Shown: piece after piece, positions 6,041 to 13,810 of the stretch | Position numbering within the stretch: the stretch's first letter is position 1 | How the letters are laid out: the number at the start of each line of letters is the position of its first letter | Assembly: GCA_021775385.1 (NCBI GenBank) | Contig: JAJFHW010000062.1 | Coordinates: forward strand, 1 to 13,810 | Direction of reading: 5' to 3' | Length of the DNA stretch: 13,810 bases | DNA from: Hyphomicrobiales bacterium | GTDB taxonomy: Bacteria > Pseudomonadota > Alphaproteobacteria > Rhizobiales > HXMU1428-3 | Translations under genes and position numbers: made by a program | The notes under the pieces: generated by a model | What the model was told of the DNA's origin: nothing | Seen by the model: only the letters and a program-made list of their open reading frames with translations | The model's database searches: none

Positions 6041-6811
6041 ATGATGAACCTTGAAGACAGTACAGACACCAAAACTGATCAAACTTCTGAAGCACTTCCC
6101 TTGTCAGAGGCTGATCATGTTTCAGACAAAGAACCGGCTGAAATTGAGGATCATCATATTGTTTTAACCAAAGATGAAAACAGTGCTCTATTGGAGCGTG
6201 TTTTTCAACGTATACTAGAAACATCGATGTCAGATGTTCCAATATGCAATGACAAGTTAAAAGTTGAAGCTATTGCATATGGCCCCGTTGAAACCGAGTG
6301 GCTTGGTGTTTTAGTGACACCTTGGTGCATGAATTTCATGCTTCTCTGTACAGAGGAAACTGAAGGGTGGGACGTCAAACGAACAGGGCTGAAATTCAAT
6401 CATATTTTTCCTGCTGGACGGTTTGAATTTATATCTGGGAAAGATGATGAACTTGGTCCTTATCGTATGTGCTCATTGTTTTCTCCAATGTTTCAATTTG
6501 GTGATCATAATTCAGCAATGCAAACGGCAGCCCTCTCTTTAAAGACATTGATGGACGCTACAGAAGGCGAAGACATCAGTGAACAAGAAAAAGAAATGAA
6601 TATGATTTGGCGGGGTGAATACCCTGAAGAGCCGCAAGAGGCTGTTGACGATGAAGCTGACTTAGATAGTGAAGACGATTTGAGCGCATCTTCTACTATC
6701 GAGGAGAGCACACCTCGCGAGCCGGTTGAACTTAGCCGGCGAGATTTTTTAAGAGGTGGTAATAATAAAGATACTGAGGCTGCAACCATTACATCAACAG
6801 GGAACGAGTAA
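6041..6811 (+). CDS. hupJ: Hydrogenase assembly chaperone HupJ (HybE family)
   Basis: A 256-residue HupJ/HoxT/HybE-family chaperone involved in small-subunit maturation and proofreading before Tat export. The conserved core runs from about 45 to 175. It includes TEWLGVLVTPWCMNFMLLC (85-103), FPAGRFEF (123-130) and GPYRMCSLFSPMFQFGDH (139-156). The first 40 residues are polar and acidic. A very acidic linker (about 178-228) leads to SRRDFLRG at 232-239, which looks like a twin-arginine motif placed at the C-terminus. The start is uncertain: ATG 6041 or 6044 follows GAGAG at 6031-6035, and ATG 6029 lacks an RBS. It lies 26 bases after hupI and five before hupK. Confidence 0.9.
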   Translation: MMNLEDSTDTKTDQTSEALPLSEADHVSDKEPAEIEDHHIVLTKDENSALLERVFQRILETSMSDVPICNDKLKVEAIAYGPVETEWLGVLVTPWCMNFMLLCTEETEGWDVKRTGLKFNHIFPAGRFEFISGKDDELGPYRMCSLFSPMFQFGDHNSAMQTAALSLKTLMDATEGEDISEQEKEMNMIWRGEYPEEPQEAVDDEADLDSEDDLSASSTIEESTPREPVELSRRDFLRGGNNKDTEAATITSTGNE

Positions 6812-6816
6812 AATTC

Positions 6817-8034
6817 ATGAATCCAGAAGGACAAATTGATATCACTTTGACTATTTTGCCTTCTGGCAAAAAAGAAGTGACTATTCTCAATAACCGTCCT
6901 GTGCATGCAGCCAAGTTACTTGTTGGAAAAACCATTGATGAGGCACTGACCATCATCCCTCTCTTATATCATGTTTGTGGGAAAGCTCAGGGGAACGCTG
7001 CAATTAGTGCTTTGCAAGCCGCAAAAAACACTAGATCAGATGAAACGACTTATTTATCACGCACTGTTCTTTCTGATGTAGAATTAATTCGTGAACATTT
7101 ATTACGCATTTTCCTAGACTGGCCAGCCCTTCTTGAACCTGATGACTGTTCTTCTGAAGTCTCGCAACAAATGTCTGATTTTATGCGGTTTTCATCTGAG
7201 TTTGAGAAAGCTCTTTTTCATACAGAGAAACCTTTTTCACCTCACACAGTTGCAACACCTGAAAGAGAACCACTTTTTAAAACTTTCGGTGATTTAGAAA
7301 CTTTTTTAGAATCCCACATTTATGGCTGCTCTCCAGATTTATGGCTGAAAGCAAAAGCACGCGATGTCATTTTTCATTGGATGAGGCAGGACAAGTGCCT
7401 ATCAGCTCGAAGTTGTGCTGTCATTTTAGAGAACGGTTGGGCGCAAGAGGGACAAACCATTATTCCCTTTTTACCAAAGCTGACAGCAAATCAGTGTGCC
7501 TCACTTCTTTTCCCGAATAACAACTTACAAAACGATGAATTCATAGCGTCGCCAACTTGGAAAGAATTGCCACATGAAACATCTGCTCTTTCCAGGTGCC
7601 ACCAACACCCTCTATTGAAGTTACTACTAGCCCATTGTGGCACGGGACTTCTCACGCGGCATGTATCTCGATTGGTCGAGTTGGCACTGGTTTATGCCCG
7701 TATAAAACACAACATTGGGCAGCTAGTTACATCATACCTTCCTGCTCAGATCAGGCGAGAAACCTCTATTTCAACAACACCGCATTTTGGCATTGGTATG
7801 GTTGAGGCTGCACGGGGTATACTTATACATGGTGTGCATCTAGAAGAAGATACGATCATAGACTATAAAATCCTTGCGCCAACAGAGTGGAACTTTCATC
7901 CTGAAGGTGTGCTATCAAATGCCTTATCAAATATTGAAGGCACAGACGAAGCTCATATTAAAGAGATGGCACATTTACTTATTCCTGCGATTGATCCCTG
8001 CACGAAGACTTCGCTGGAGGTGGCACATGCTTAA
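6817..8034 (+). CDS. hupK: Hydrogenase maturation scaffold HupK (degenerate large-subunit homologue)
   Basis: A 405-residue HupK/HoxV-family protein, distantly related to hydrogenase large subunits. In C. necator HoxV is thought to act as a scaffold during assembly of the Fe(CN)2CO unit. The relationship can be seen at both ends. The N-terminal motif is YHVCGKAQGN (51-60), keeping one cysteine (C54) of RxCGxC. The C-terminal motif is DPCTKTS (393-399), keeping only C395 of DPCxxCxxH. The block GIGMVEAARGILIHGVHLE before the C-terminus (about 333-351) mirrors the large-subunit EAPRGALxH region. There is no cleavable tail after the motif beyond a few residues. The middle is poorly conserved. 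The gene starts five bases after hupJ. Confidence 0.92.
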   Translation: MNPEGQIDITLTILPSGKKEVTILNNRPVHAAKLLVGKTIDEALTIIPLLYHVCGKAQGNAAISALQAAKNTRSDETTYLSRTVLSDVELIREHLLRIFLDWPALLEPDDCSSEVSQQMSDFMRFSSEFEKALFHTEKPFSPHTVATPEREPLFKTFGDLETFLESHIYGCSPDLWLKAKARDVIFHWMRQDKCLSARSCAVILENGWAQEGQTIIPFLPKLTANQCASLLFPNNNLQNDEFIASPTWKELPHETSALSRCHQHPLLKLLLAHCGTGLLTRHVSRLVELALVYARIKHNIGQLVTSYLPAQIRRETSISTTPHFGIGMVEAARGILIHGVHLEEDTIIDYKILAPTEWNFHPEGVLSNALSNIEGTDEAHIKEMAHLLIPAIDPCTKTSLEVAHA

Positions 8035-8063
8035 GCCAGGCGCACTTAAACTGGGGGTGTTTC

Positions 8064-8405
8064 ATGCATGAGATGTCTTTATGTGAAGGTATTTTACAAA
8101 TACTTGAAAATGAAAGTGAACAGAAGAACTTTAAAAAAGTGAAAAAGGTCGCTCTTGAAGTTGGACCGTTTTCCGGAGTTGAAGTGGATGCGCTTAAATT
8201 TAGTTTTGATGTTGTTATGAAAGGGTCTTTGGCTGAAGGCTCGGAACTTATAATTATAGATATGCCGGCAACGGCCTGGTGCATGCAATGCGCTGAGACA
8301 GTTACCATAAAACAAAGGTACGATGATTGCCCGTCTTGTGGTTCTGCTCAAATTCAGGTAACGGCTGGTGAAGAATTATCGATTAAAGAATTGGAGGTCG
8401 ACTAA
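8064..8405 (+). CDS. hypA: Nickel-insertion protein HypA
   Basis: A 113-residue metallochaperone that delivers nickel to the hydrogenase large-subunit precursor together with HypB. The N-terminal [10 protein letters not shown] provides the nickel ligand H2. The zinc site has two CXXC pairs: C73 and C76 (WCMQC), and C89 and C92 (CPSC). Length and order are standard for the family. The start follows GGGGGTG at 8053-8059, 29 bases after hupK, and no alternative start gives the essential MHE. The stop shares a base with the hypB start (TAATG), so production of the two partners is probably coupled. Confidence 0.97.
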   Translation: MHEMSLCEGILQILENESEQKNFKKVKKVALEVGPFSGVEVDALKFSFDVVMKGSLAEGSELIIIDMPATAWCMQCAETVTIKQRYDDCPSCGSAQIQVTAGEELSIKELEVD

Positions 8406-9379
8406 TGTGTACAGTATGTGGCTGCAGCAGTGGCAATCTTAAAATTGATGGACAGGCCAAAGATCATATGCTTGATCAACCGCATGACCATTCCCACGAT
8501 CACTCTCATAGTCATGAGCACGGGCACGATCATCACGACCATGAGCATAGTCATGGCCATTCTGATGATCACGACCACGACCATGATCATAGTGACGAGC
8601 ATACTCACGACTATGGACAAGGCCCAGCACATGCGCATGCTCCCGGTCTGAGCCAAGCGCGCATGGTGCAAATAGAGAAAAATATTCTTTCTAAGAATGA
8701 TGAATATGCCTCGACTAATCGTGCCTTCTTTAATGAACGTGGCATTCTTGCTTTGAATTTAGTCTCTAGCCCAGGTTCCGGTAAAACGACAACACTCTGC
8801 CGCACTATTACTGAGCTACAAGACAAGCATGTTTGCTCTGTTATTGAAGGAGACCAACAAACAGCTAATGATGCCGATCGCATTCGTGAAACGGGTGCAA
8901 AAGCCATTCAAGTGAACACCGGCAAGGGGTGTCACCTTGATGGGCATATGGTTGGTCATGCTCTTGGTAGTCTTAACCCTACAGAGGGAAGTTTTGTATT
9001 TATTGAAAATGTTGGTAACCTTGTTTGTCCTGCGAGTTTTGACCTTGGGGAAGCACACAAGGTTGTCATCCTCTCTGTGACTGAAGGTGAAGATAAGCCT
9101 TTGAAATATCCAGATATGTTCCATGCTGCAGATTTGATGCTTTTAAACAAAGTCGACTTGTTGCCGCATTTAGAATTTGATGTGGAAAAAACAATAGAGA
9201 ATGCCCGCCGTGTTAACCCGGGCATAAAGGTTTTACAGATATCATCAACAACTGGTGAAGGTTATGGCGATTGGATTAATTGGTTAGAGGCTACATTAGC
9301 CTTAGCAACCACTGGGCATAATTTCAAAAACACTGCTGAAAAACAAACTGATGTAGAGATGACTGCCGTTGCTGAATAG
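8405..9379 (+). CDS. hypB: Nickel-binding GTPase HypB
   Basis: A 324-residue GTPase powering nickel insertion. It begins MCTVCGC, the high-affinity nickel motif (C2, C5, C7). A histidine-rich segment between 21 and 78 contains 23 histidines, alternating mainly with Asp and Ser; such segments store nickel in other alphaproteobacterial and rhizobial HypB proteins. The G domain follows: P-loop SSPGSGKTT (121-129), the metal and dimer-site residues C176-H177 and C208, and NKVD (248-251). Histidine richness makes it longer than E. coli HypB, at about 290. The start overlaps the hypA stop. The next gene begins 36 bases downstream. Confidence 0.97.
   Translation: MCTVCGCSSGNLKIDGQAKDHMLDQPHDHSHDHSHSHEHGHDHHDHEHSHGHSDDHDHDHDHSDEHTHDYGQGPAHAHAPGLSQARMVQIEKNILSKNDEYASTNRAFFNERGILALNLVSSPGSGKTTTLCRTITELQDKHVCSVIEGDQQTANDADRIRETGAKAIQVNTGKGCHLDGHMVGHALGSLNPTEGSFVFIENVGNLVCPASFDLGEAHKVVILSVTEGEDKPLKYPDMFHAADLMLLNKVDLLPHLEFDVEKTIENARRVNPGIKVLQISSTTGEGYGDWINWLEATLALATTGHNFKNTAEKQTDVEMTAVAE
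8483..8608 (+). repeat. Low-complexity CAY-GAY tract in hypB
   Basis: Codons 27-68 of hypB are built mostly of CAT/CAC alternating with GAT/GAC and AGT, for example CATAGTCATG twice. This encodes the poly-His nickel-binding segment. Such tracts can vary in length between strains by slippage. Confidence 0.8.
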
Positions 9380-9415
9380 GGCTTTTAAGATAGACGCTGC
9401 TTTAGGAGAAGAAAT

Positions 9416-10909
9416 ATGGATGTAGACCAACCTTCCATACTTGTCATAGATGATGAAGCGCGCAGTGTTGAAGCATTGGAGCGCATCCTTGAAGAAGATT
9501 TTGATGTAAAAACAGCAACGTCGATTGCTGAAGCTGAGAAAATTCTTGAATCGGAATATGTGCAAATTATTCTGTGTGACCAATGCATGCCGGACATGAC
9601 CGGTGTTGAGTTTTTGAAAATCGCTCGCACGAAATGGCCCGATTTGGTACGCATCATCATTTCCGGTTATACGGAAGCTGAGGACATTATTCGCGGTGTG
9701 AATGAAGCTGGGATCTATCAATATGTCACCAAACCGTGGCAACCAGAATCGCTTCTACTCACACTGAAGAATGCTGCCGGGCTTTATGATTTACAGCGCA
9801 ACAATGAACTACTTGCTATTGAACTGAAAATGTCATCTGACAGAGCTGAAAGTGTGATGCACACCAGGCGTAAAGAGCTCAAGGAAAGCTATTCCTATGA
9901 CGACGGTATCATTCGTTCTGAAAATAGCCAGATGAATGAGATTTGCTCAAAACTAGCGCAATTAGCTCCTTATGATGTTTTTGTCCTTATTACCGGCGAA
10001 TCTGGTACGGGCAAAGAGCTCGCTGCGCGTTCATTGCATTATAACAGCCTTCGTTGGAACAAGCCTTTTGTGGTTGAAAATTGCGGCGCTCTTCCTGATG
10101 AACTTCTGGAGAGTGAAATGTTTGGCCACAAACGCGGCGCTTTTACTGGGGCTGTTGAAGACCATGTTGGTCTGTTTGAGCGGGCGAATGGCGGTACTAT
10201 TTTCCTCGATGAAATTGGTGAAGTTTCCCCTGCCTTTCAGGTGAAACTTTTACGGGTTTTACAAGAGGGCGAAATTCGCCCGGTTGGCTCTAGCAAAACG
10301 CGAAAGGTTGACCTTCGTGTGATTGCTGCCACCAATAAAGATTTGGAGAATGAAGTGCGCCTGGGTAATTTCCGGCAAGATTTATATTACCGCTTAGCTG
10401 GTGTAACCATTCTATTACCGCCTCTTCGCGATCGCAAAGAAGATGTTTTGCCCATTGCAAAAATTTTATTCGAACGAGCCAAAGTCAGTTTACAAAAAAA
10501 TGTTGGTGATTTCACAGCAGAGACCAGTGATTGCCTCACTAAATATCATTGGCCTGGGAATGTTCGGGAGCTTATGAATGAAATTCAGCATATGGTTGTG
10601 ATGGGACCTGAAAAACAAGATTTAACGGCAGATTTATTAAGTCCGCGTATTTTAAGGGCAGCACCGCCAGATGATGATGGCGTTTTAGAAGCCTTTGCAA
10701 GCCTTGATGGCACCCTTAAAGACCGTATTGAGGCACTTGAAGCACGCATAATCAAAGAAACGCTTATTCGCCATAAATGGAACAAGAGCCAGGCTGCTCG
10801 TGAACTTGGGCTCTCTCGTGTTGGCCTTCGATCAAAATTAGAAAGATATAGTCTTGATAAGATCGAAAGTTTTACGCATTCTGAAAGGAAAGCGAAACAG
10901 GATGGATAA
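9416..10909 (+). CDS. hupR: NtrC-family response regulator controlling hydrogenase genes
   Basis: A 497-residue HupR/HoxA-type transcription activator. The receiver domain (about 6-122) has acidic D12 and D13, phospho-acceptor D55 in CDQCMPD, S83 and K106. The AAA+ domain (about 165-400) has Walker A GESGTGKE (194-201), GAFTGA (241-246) and Walker B TIFLDE (261-266). The Fis-like helix-turn-helix is at 456-478 ([17 protein letters not shown]). The intact GAFTGA loop indicates sigma-54-dependent activation, as with C. necator HoxA; R. capsulatus HupR instead works with sigma-70. By family precedent the unphosphorylated form is active. The RBS is AGGAGAAG, six to seven bases before the ATG. hupT begins eight bases after the stop. 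Confidence 0.95.
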   Translation: MDVDQPSILVIDDEARSVEALERILEEDFDVKTATSIAEAEKILESEYVQIILCDQCMPDMTGVEFLKIARTKWPDLVRIIISGYTEAEDIIRGVNEAGIYQYVTKPWQPESLLLTLKNAAGLYDLQRNNELLAIELKMSSDRAESVMHTRRKELKESYSYDDGIIRSENSQMNEICSKLAQLAPYDVFVLITGESGTGKELAARSLHYNSLRWNKPFVVENCGALPDELLESEMFGHKRGAFTGAVEDHVGLFERANGGTIFLDEIGEVSPAFQVKLLRVLQEGEIRPVGSSKTRKVDLRVIAATNKDLENEVRLGNFRQDLYYRLAGVTILLPPLRDRKEDVLPIAKILFERAKVSLQKNVGDFTAETSDCLTKYHWPGNVRELMNEIQHMVVMGPEKQDLTADLLSPRILRAAPPDDDGVLEAFASLDGTLKDRIEALEARIIKETLIRHKWNKSQAARELGLSRVGLRSKLERYSLDKIESFTHSERKAKQDG

Positions 10910-10917
10910 TTAAGCAT

Positions 10918-12291
10918 ATGAGCTCAGCCGACCAAAATGATCATGCTAAAAGTGACGGCTTAATCAATATTGCGGGGGTTGGAGACCATATTGCCTTATC
11001 TGGGAATAATGAAGAGGCATGGATTGATGTTATCCAGAAAATGGATGAGGTCTATGCCGACCATGTTCGCTATCAATTAGAGCTAGAGCAGAAAAACGTT
11101 GAACTTGAAGATGCGCAAGCATTTATTGGTAGTGTTTTATCTTCCATGACTGATGTGCTGATTGTGTGTGATACGAGAGGCCGTATTCAACAAGCTAATG
11201 ACGCTTACCACAAACTCTCTGATTGTAACGACGAAGATCTGCGTGGCAAAAACTTGCAAGATATTTTTGCACCTTGCTCAGCACCTTGTGTCTCTAATCT
11301 TACCCAAAACATTCGTGATCAGGAAAAAATTGAAGATAAAGAACTTTTCCTCCTCGATGGTGAGGGAAATGAAAGCCTCTTTTCAATGAATTGCTCAGCT
11401 CGTTATGATCACGAGGGACGTTTTGTTGGCATTGTGCTCATCGGACGGCATTTGGGGGAATTGCGCCGCGCGTATAAGGACCTTGATCAGGCACACCAAA
11501 AATTACGCAATACACAACAACAATTGGTGTTTGCTGAAAAAATGACAGCCCTTGGCCGATTGGTAGCTGGTGTTGCTCATGAACTGAATAATCCGATTAG
11601 TTTTGTGTTTGGCAACATGCATGCCCTGCGCCGTTATGGAGAGAGGATCACAAAGTACCTCAAAGCAATTGATAGTGGCACCGATAGTGTTCAACTGGTG
11701 CAAATGCGGCAGGACTTAAAAATTGACCGTATTGTCACGGATATTAACCCGCTTGTAGATGGCACTCTTGAAGGTGCTGAGCGGGTGAGTGAAATTGTTC
11801 AAGAATTGCGCCGTTTTTCTTCTGTGCAAAAAGAAACACAAGAGCCCTTTAACATTGTCCGTGTTATTAAAACTGCGGGACATTGGGTTTCTAAGTCTGT
11901 TACTAGCAAACATCAATTTATCTACGATATGCCAGAGCGACTTGAGTTGATCTCTCGGCGCGGGCCTGTTCATCAGATTATGGTCAACTTATTACAAAAC
12001 GCTTTAGATGTTGTTGATGGGCAGGAAGATGCGCAAATAACCATTCGCTCAGAAGAAACTGATAGCAAAATTTCTATTCACGTTCTTGACAATGGCCCAG
12101 GTATTCAGGGCACAGCTATTGATCAAATTTTCGAGCCCTTTTTTACAACAAAATCTCTGGGACAGGGCACAGGCCTTGGACTTTATATTAGCTATGGCTT
12201 GGCTGAAGAACTTGGCGGCAAACTCACGGCTAGTAACCACCCAGAAGGTGGTGCCGAATTTATTTTATCTTTACCTAAGCAGAGTGCGTAG
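10918..12291 (+). CDS. hupT: Soluble PAS-domain sensor histidine kinase for H2 signalling
   Basis: A 457-residue HupT/HoxJ-type kinase. It receives the H2 signal from HupUV and controls phosphorylation of HupR, which in R. capsulatus and C. necator keeps the regulator off without H2. No membrane segment is seen, so it is cytoplasmic. A short coiled coil at 50-66 precedes a PAS domain (about 66-180), and a second coiled coil (180-207) precedes the kinase core. The phospho-acceptor is H221 in HELNNP. The ATP lid has the N box (VNLLQNALD, 356-364), DNGPGI (391-396), FEPFFTTK (405-412) and GQGTGLGL (415-422). C120 and C124 form a CSAPC pair in the PAS region. The SD is weak. The stop abuts the hupU ATG directly. 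Confidence 0.95.
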   Translation: MSSADQNDHAKSDGLINIAGVGDHIALSGNNEEAWIDVIQKMDEVYADHVRYQLELEQKNVELEDAQAFIGSVLSSMTDVLIVCDTRGRIQQANDAYHKLSDCNDEDLRGKNLQDIFAPCSAPCVSNLTQNIRDQEKIEDKELFLLDGEGNESLFSMNCSARYDHEGRFVGIVLIGRHLGELRRAYKDLDQAHQKLRNTQQQLVFAEKMTALGRLVAGVAHELNNPISFVFGNMHALRRYGERITKYLKAIDSGTDSVQLVQMRQDLKIDRIVTDINPLVDGTLEGAERVSEIVQELRRFSSVQKETQEPFNIVRVIKTAGHWVSKSVTSKHQFIYDMPERLELISRRGPVHQIMVNLLQNALDVVDGQEDAQITIRSEETDSKISIHVLDNGPGIQGTAIDQIFEPFFTTKSLGQGTGLGLYISYGLAEELGGKLTASNHPEGGAEFILSLPKQSA

Positions 12292-13347
12292 ATGAACAAA
12301 CCAGTTAGTAAATCTGAGATAGAAAAACTCTCTCCCAAGGCTGAGAAGCAAACACTTCTCTGGTTGCAATCTGGCGGCTGCGGGGGGTGTTCACTCTCGC
12401 TTCTATGTGCTGAGGGCCCAGACTTGATAACAGGGTTTGAAGCTGCTGGCATTGAGGTTTTGTGGCACCCCTCTTTGAGTTTGGAAACAGGTGCTGAATT
12501 TATTGATATTCTCAATAGGATCATCTCCGGTGAGCAACGGCTTGATTTCTTATGCCTTGAAGGCTCTGCTATGTGTGGGCCCAATGGCACTGGTAAATTT
12601 CATATGATGGCAGGCACTGGCCGCCCAATGATTGACTGGATTAAAGACCTGTCATCCCATGCGAAGCATGTGGTTGCTGTTGGTTCTTGCGCAGCTTTTG
12701 GAGGTATTACGGCCGCTGGTGACAATGAAGTTGAAGCGGTTGGCCTTTCTTATGATGGCAAGGAGCCTGGCGGTTTGCTTGGCTCCGAATTTCGCTCACA
12801 ATCTGGTTTGCCTGTTGTGAATATTGCTGGGTGCCCAACTCATCCGAACTGGGTGTTAGAGACTTTAATGTCGATGGCTTTTAACTCTTTTAGTACAGCT
12901 CAGATGGATGACCTTGAGCGCCCTCGTTCTTATACGGACCATCTTGTTCATCATGGCTGCCCTCGCAATGAATTTTATGAATTTAAAGCCAGTGCTGAGC
13001 AACCTTCTGACCTTGGCTGCATGATGGAGCATATGGGGTGCCTTGGCACGCAAGCACGTGCTGATTGCAACACACGGCTGTGGAATGGAGATGGTTCTTG
13101 CTTGCGCGGTGGTTATGCATGCATCAATTGCACGGCGCCAAAATTTGAAGAGCCGGGTCATCCATTCATGGAAACACCGAAAATAGCTGGCATTCCGATT
13201 GGTTTGCCAACCGACATGCCAAAGGCCTGGTTTGTGGCGCTTGCCTCTTTGTCAAAAGCGGCGACACCTGATAGGCTGCGCGAAAATGCGACGGCGGATC
13301 ATATTAAGGTGCCGCCATCTGGATCTGGAAGGGGTAAAAAGAAATGA
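12292..13347 (+). CDS. hupU: Regulatory (H2-sensing) hydrogenase small subunit
   Basis: A 351-residue HupU/HoxB-type small subunit of the regulatory hydrogenase. The N-terminus has no twin-arginine signal and goes straight into LQSGGCGGC (25-33), so the protein stays in the cytoplasm. Likely iron-sulfur ligands are C30, C33, C133 (GSCAAFGG) and C181 (GCPTHP) for the proximal cluster. H221 or H220, C223, C243 and C250, with C259, C270, C277 and C280, serve the outer clusters. After about residue 315 there is a non-catalytic tail ending in a basic SGRGKKK. In C. necator the HoxB tail mediates contact with the kinase HoxJ. There is no gap after hupT and a four-base overlap with hupV. Confidence 0.95.
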   Translation: MNKPVSKSEIEKLSPKAEKQTLLWLQSGGCGGCSLSLLCAEGPDLITGFEAAGIEVLWHPSLSLETGAEFIDILNRIISGEQRLDFLCLEGSAMCGPNGTGKFHMMAGTGRPMIDWIKDLSSHAKHVVAVGSCAAFGGITAAGDNEVEAVGLSYDGKEPGGLLGSEFRSQSGLPVVNIAGCPTHPNWVLETLMSMAFNSFSTAQMDDLERPRSYTDHLVHHGCPRNEFYEFKASAEQPSDLGCMMEHMGCLGTQARADCNTRLWNGDGSCLRGGYACINCTAPKFEEPGHPFMETPKIAGIPIGLPTDMPKAWFVALASLSKAATPDRLRENATADHIKVPPSGSGRGKKK

Positions 13348-13810
13348 GCCGGAAAATTATTGGCCCCTTTAACCGGGTAGAAGGTGACCTTGAAGTTCAA
13401 CTTGAATTTGATGGCGACACGGTTACAGATGCCTGGGTTGTCTCACCTTTATATCGCGGGTTTGAGCGTATTCTTGTTGGTAAAGCACCTGAAGATGCTC
13501 TTGTTTACACACCCCGCATTTGTGGGATTTGCTCTGTTGCGCAATCTGTTGCTGCTGCTAAAGCTTTGCAAATGGCAAAAGGCTTGACGATGCCCCACAA
13601 CGGGCGCCTTTCTCATAACCTCGTACTAGCTGCTGAAAACATTGCGGATCATCTCACTCATTTTTATCTGTTTTTTATGCCAGACTTTTGCCGTGACACG
13701 TATAAAACTGAAGCCTGGTTTCAAGAGGTTCAGCCACGTTTTAAATCTGTGCAAGGGACGTCTGCAAAAGAGATGCTAAAGGCGAGAGCTGAGTTTATGC
13801 ATCTGCTTGG
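13344..13810 (+). CDS. hupV: Regulatory (H2-sensing) hydrogenase large subunit (partial, 3' cut)
   Basis: An open frame from ATG 13344 (ATGA overlap with the hupU stop) runs uninterrupted to the window end, giving 155 codons. It begins MSRKIIGPFNRVEGDLEVQL and carries the N-terminal nickel-ligand motif RICGIC (C60, C63) followed by SVAQS, characteristic of HupV/HoxC. Residues I62 and F110 fall at exactly the numbers of the two bulky gas-channel residues that make C. necator HoxC insensitive to O2. The C-terminal ligand motif, and whether the usual cleavable tail is missing, lie beyond the window. Together with HupU it forms the H2 sensor acting on HupT. Confidence 0.95.
   Translation, partial: MSRKIIGPFNRVEGDLEVQLEFDGDTVTDAWVVSPLYRGFERILVGKAPEDALVYTPRICGICSVAQSVAAAKALQMAKGLTMPHNGRLSHNLVLAAENIADHLTHFYLFFMPDFCRDTYKTEAWFQEVQPRFKSVQGTSAKEMLKARAEFMHLL

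Noticed and set aside
6505..6906. Minus-strand 133-codon frame opposite the hupJ/hupK junction
   Set aside because: Antisense shadow of the acidic hupJ C-terminus, giving a Ser-rich product with no RBS or homologue recognised.
8021..8036. TGGCAC at the end of hupK as a hypA promoter, as known from rhizobia
   Set aside because: The -24 half is perfect, but there is no TTGC at the proper distance (TTAAGC, one base off).
8402..8671. Minus-strand 89-codon Met/Val-rich frame opposite hypB
   Set aside because: It is the mirror of the His/Asp codon tract, which gives Met/Val/Ile on the other strand. There is no independent support.

Overview
The window is one continuous block of a [NiFe]-hydrogenase gene cluster, almost certainly from an alphaproteobacterium. 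The order hupS-L-C / hupD-F-G-H-I-J-K-hypA-hypB-hupR is the one known from Rhodobacter capsulatus and related alphaproteobacteria. Here the H2-sensing module hupT-U-V follows hupR instead of preceding the structural genes. Base composition is AT-leaning for this group. I cannot name a genus from the sequence alone.

Layout. (1) Positions 1-2572 hold the enzyme: the last codons of the small subunit (hupS), the complete large subunit (hupL) and the cytochrome b membrane anchor (hupC). A strong rho-independent terminator follows at 2617-2646. (2) Positions 2647-3338 contain no credible gene. They hold a GC-richer, hairpin-rich block bracketed by two copies of a 25-base direct repeat, then an AT-rich stretch ending in a good sigma-54 (-24/-12) promoter match at 3253-3268. 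(3) Positions 3339-9379 hold the maturation genes hupD, F, G, H, I, J, K, hypA and hypB. (4) Positions 9416-13810 hold regulation: an NtrC-type activator (hupR/hoxA), a soluble PAS histidine kinase (hupT/hoxJ) and the two subunits of a regulatory hydrogenase (hupU/hoxB, and hupV/hoxC cut by the window end).

How it works together. HupSL oxidises H2 at the membrane and passes electrons through HupC to quinone. HypA and HypB deliver nickel. HupK and HupF help make or carry the large-subunit cofactor or protect the precursor. HupG, H, I and J act on small-subunit assembly, and HupD clips the large-subunit tail. HupUV senses H2, HupT relays the signal and HupR drives transcription. HupR retains the GAFTGA loop needed to contact sigma-54, which fits the sigma-54 promoter before hupD. 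From hupD to hupV the gaps are 0-80 bases or overlaps, so the sensor genes may be co-transcribed with the maturation genes.

I see no wholly new system. The points most worth a second look are the repeat/hairpin block in the 766-base gap, the paired regulatory elements upstream of hupD, the twin-arginine-like motif at the C-terminus of HupJ, and the gas-channel residue contrast between HupL and HupV.
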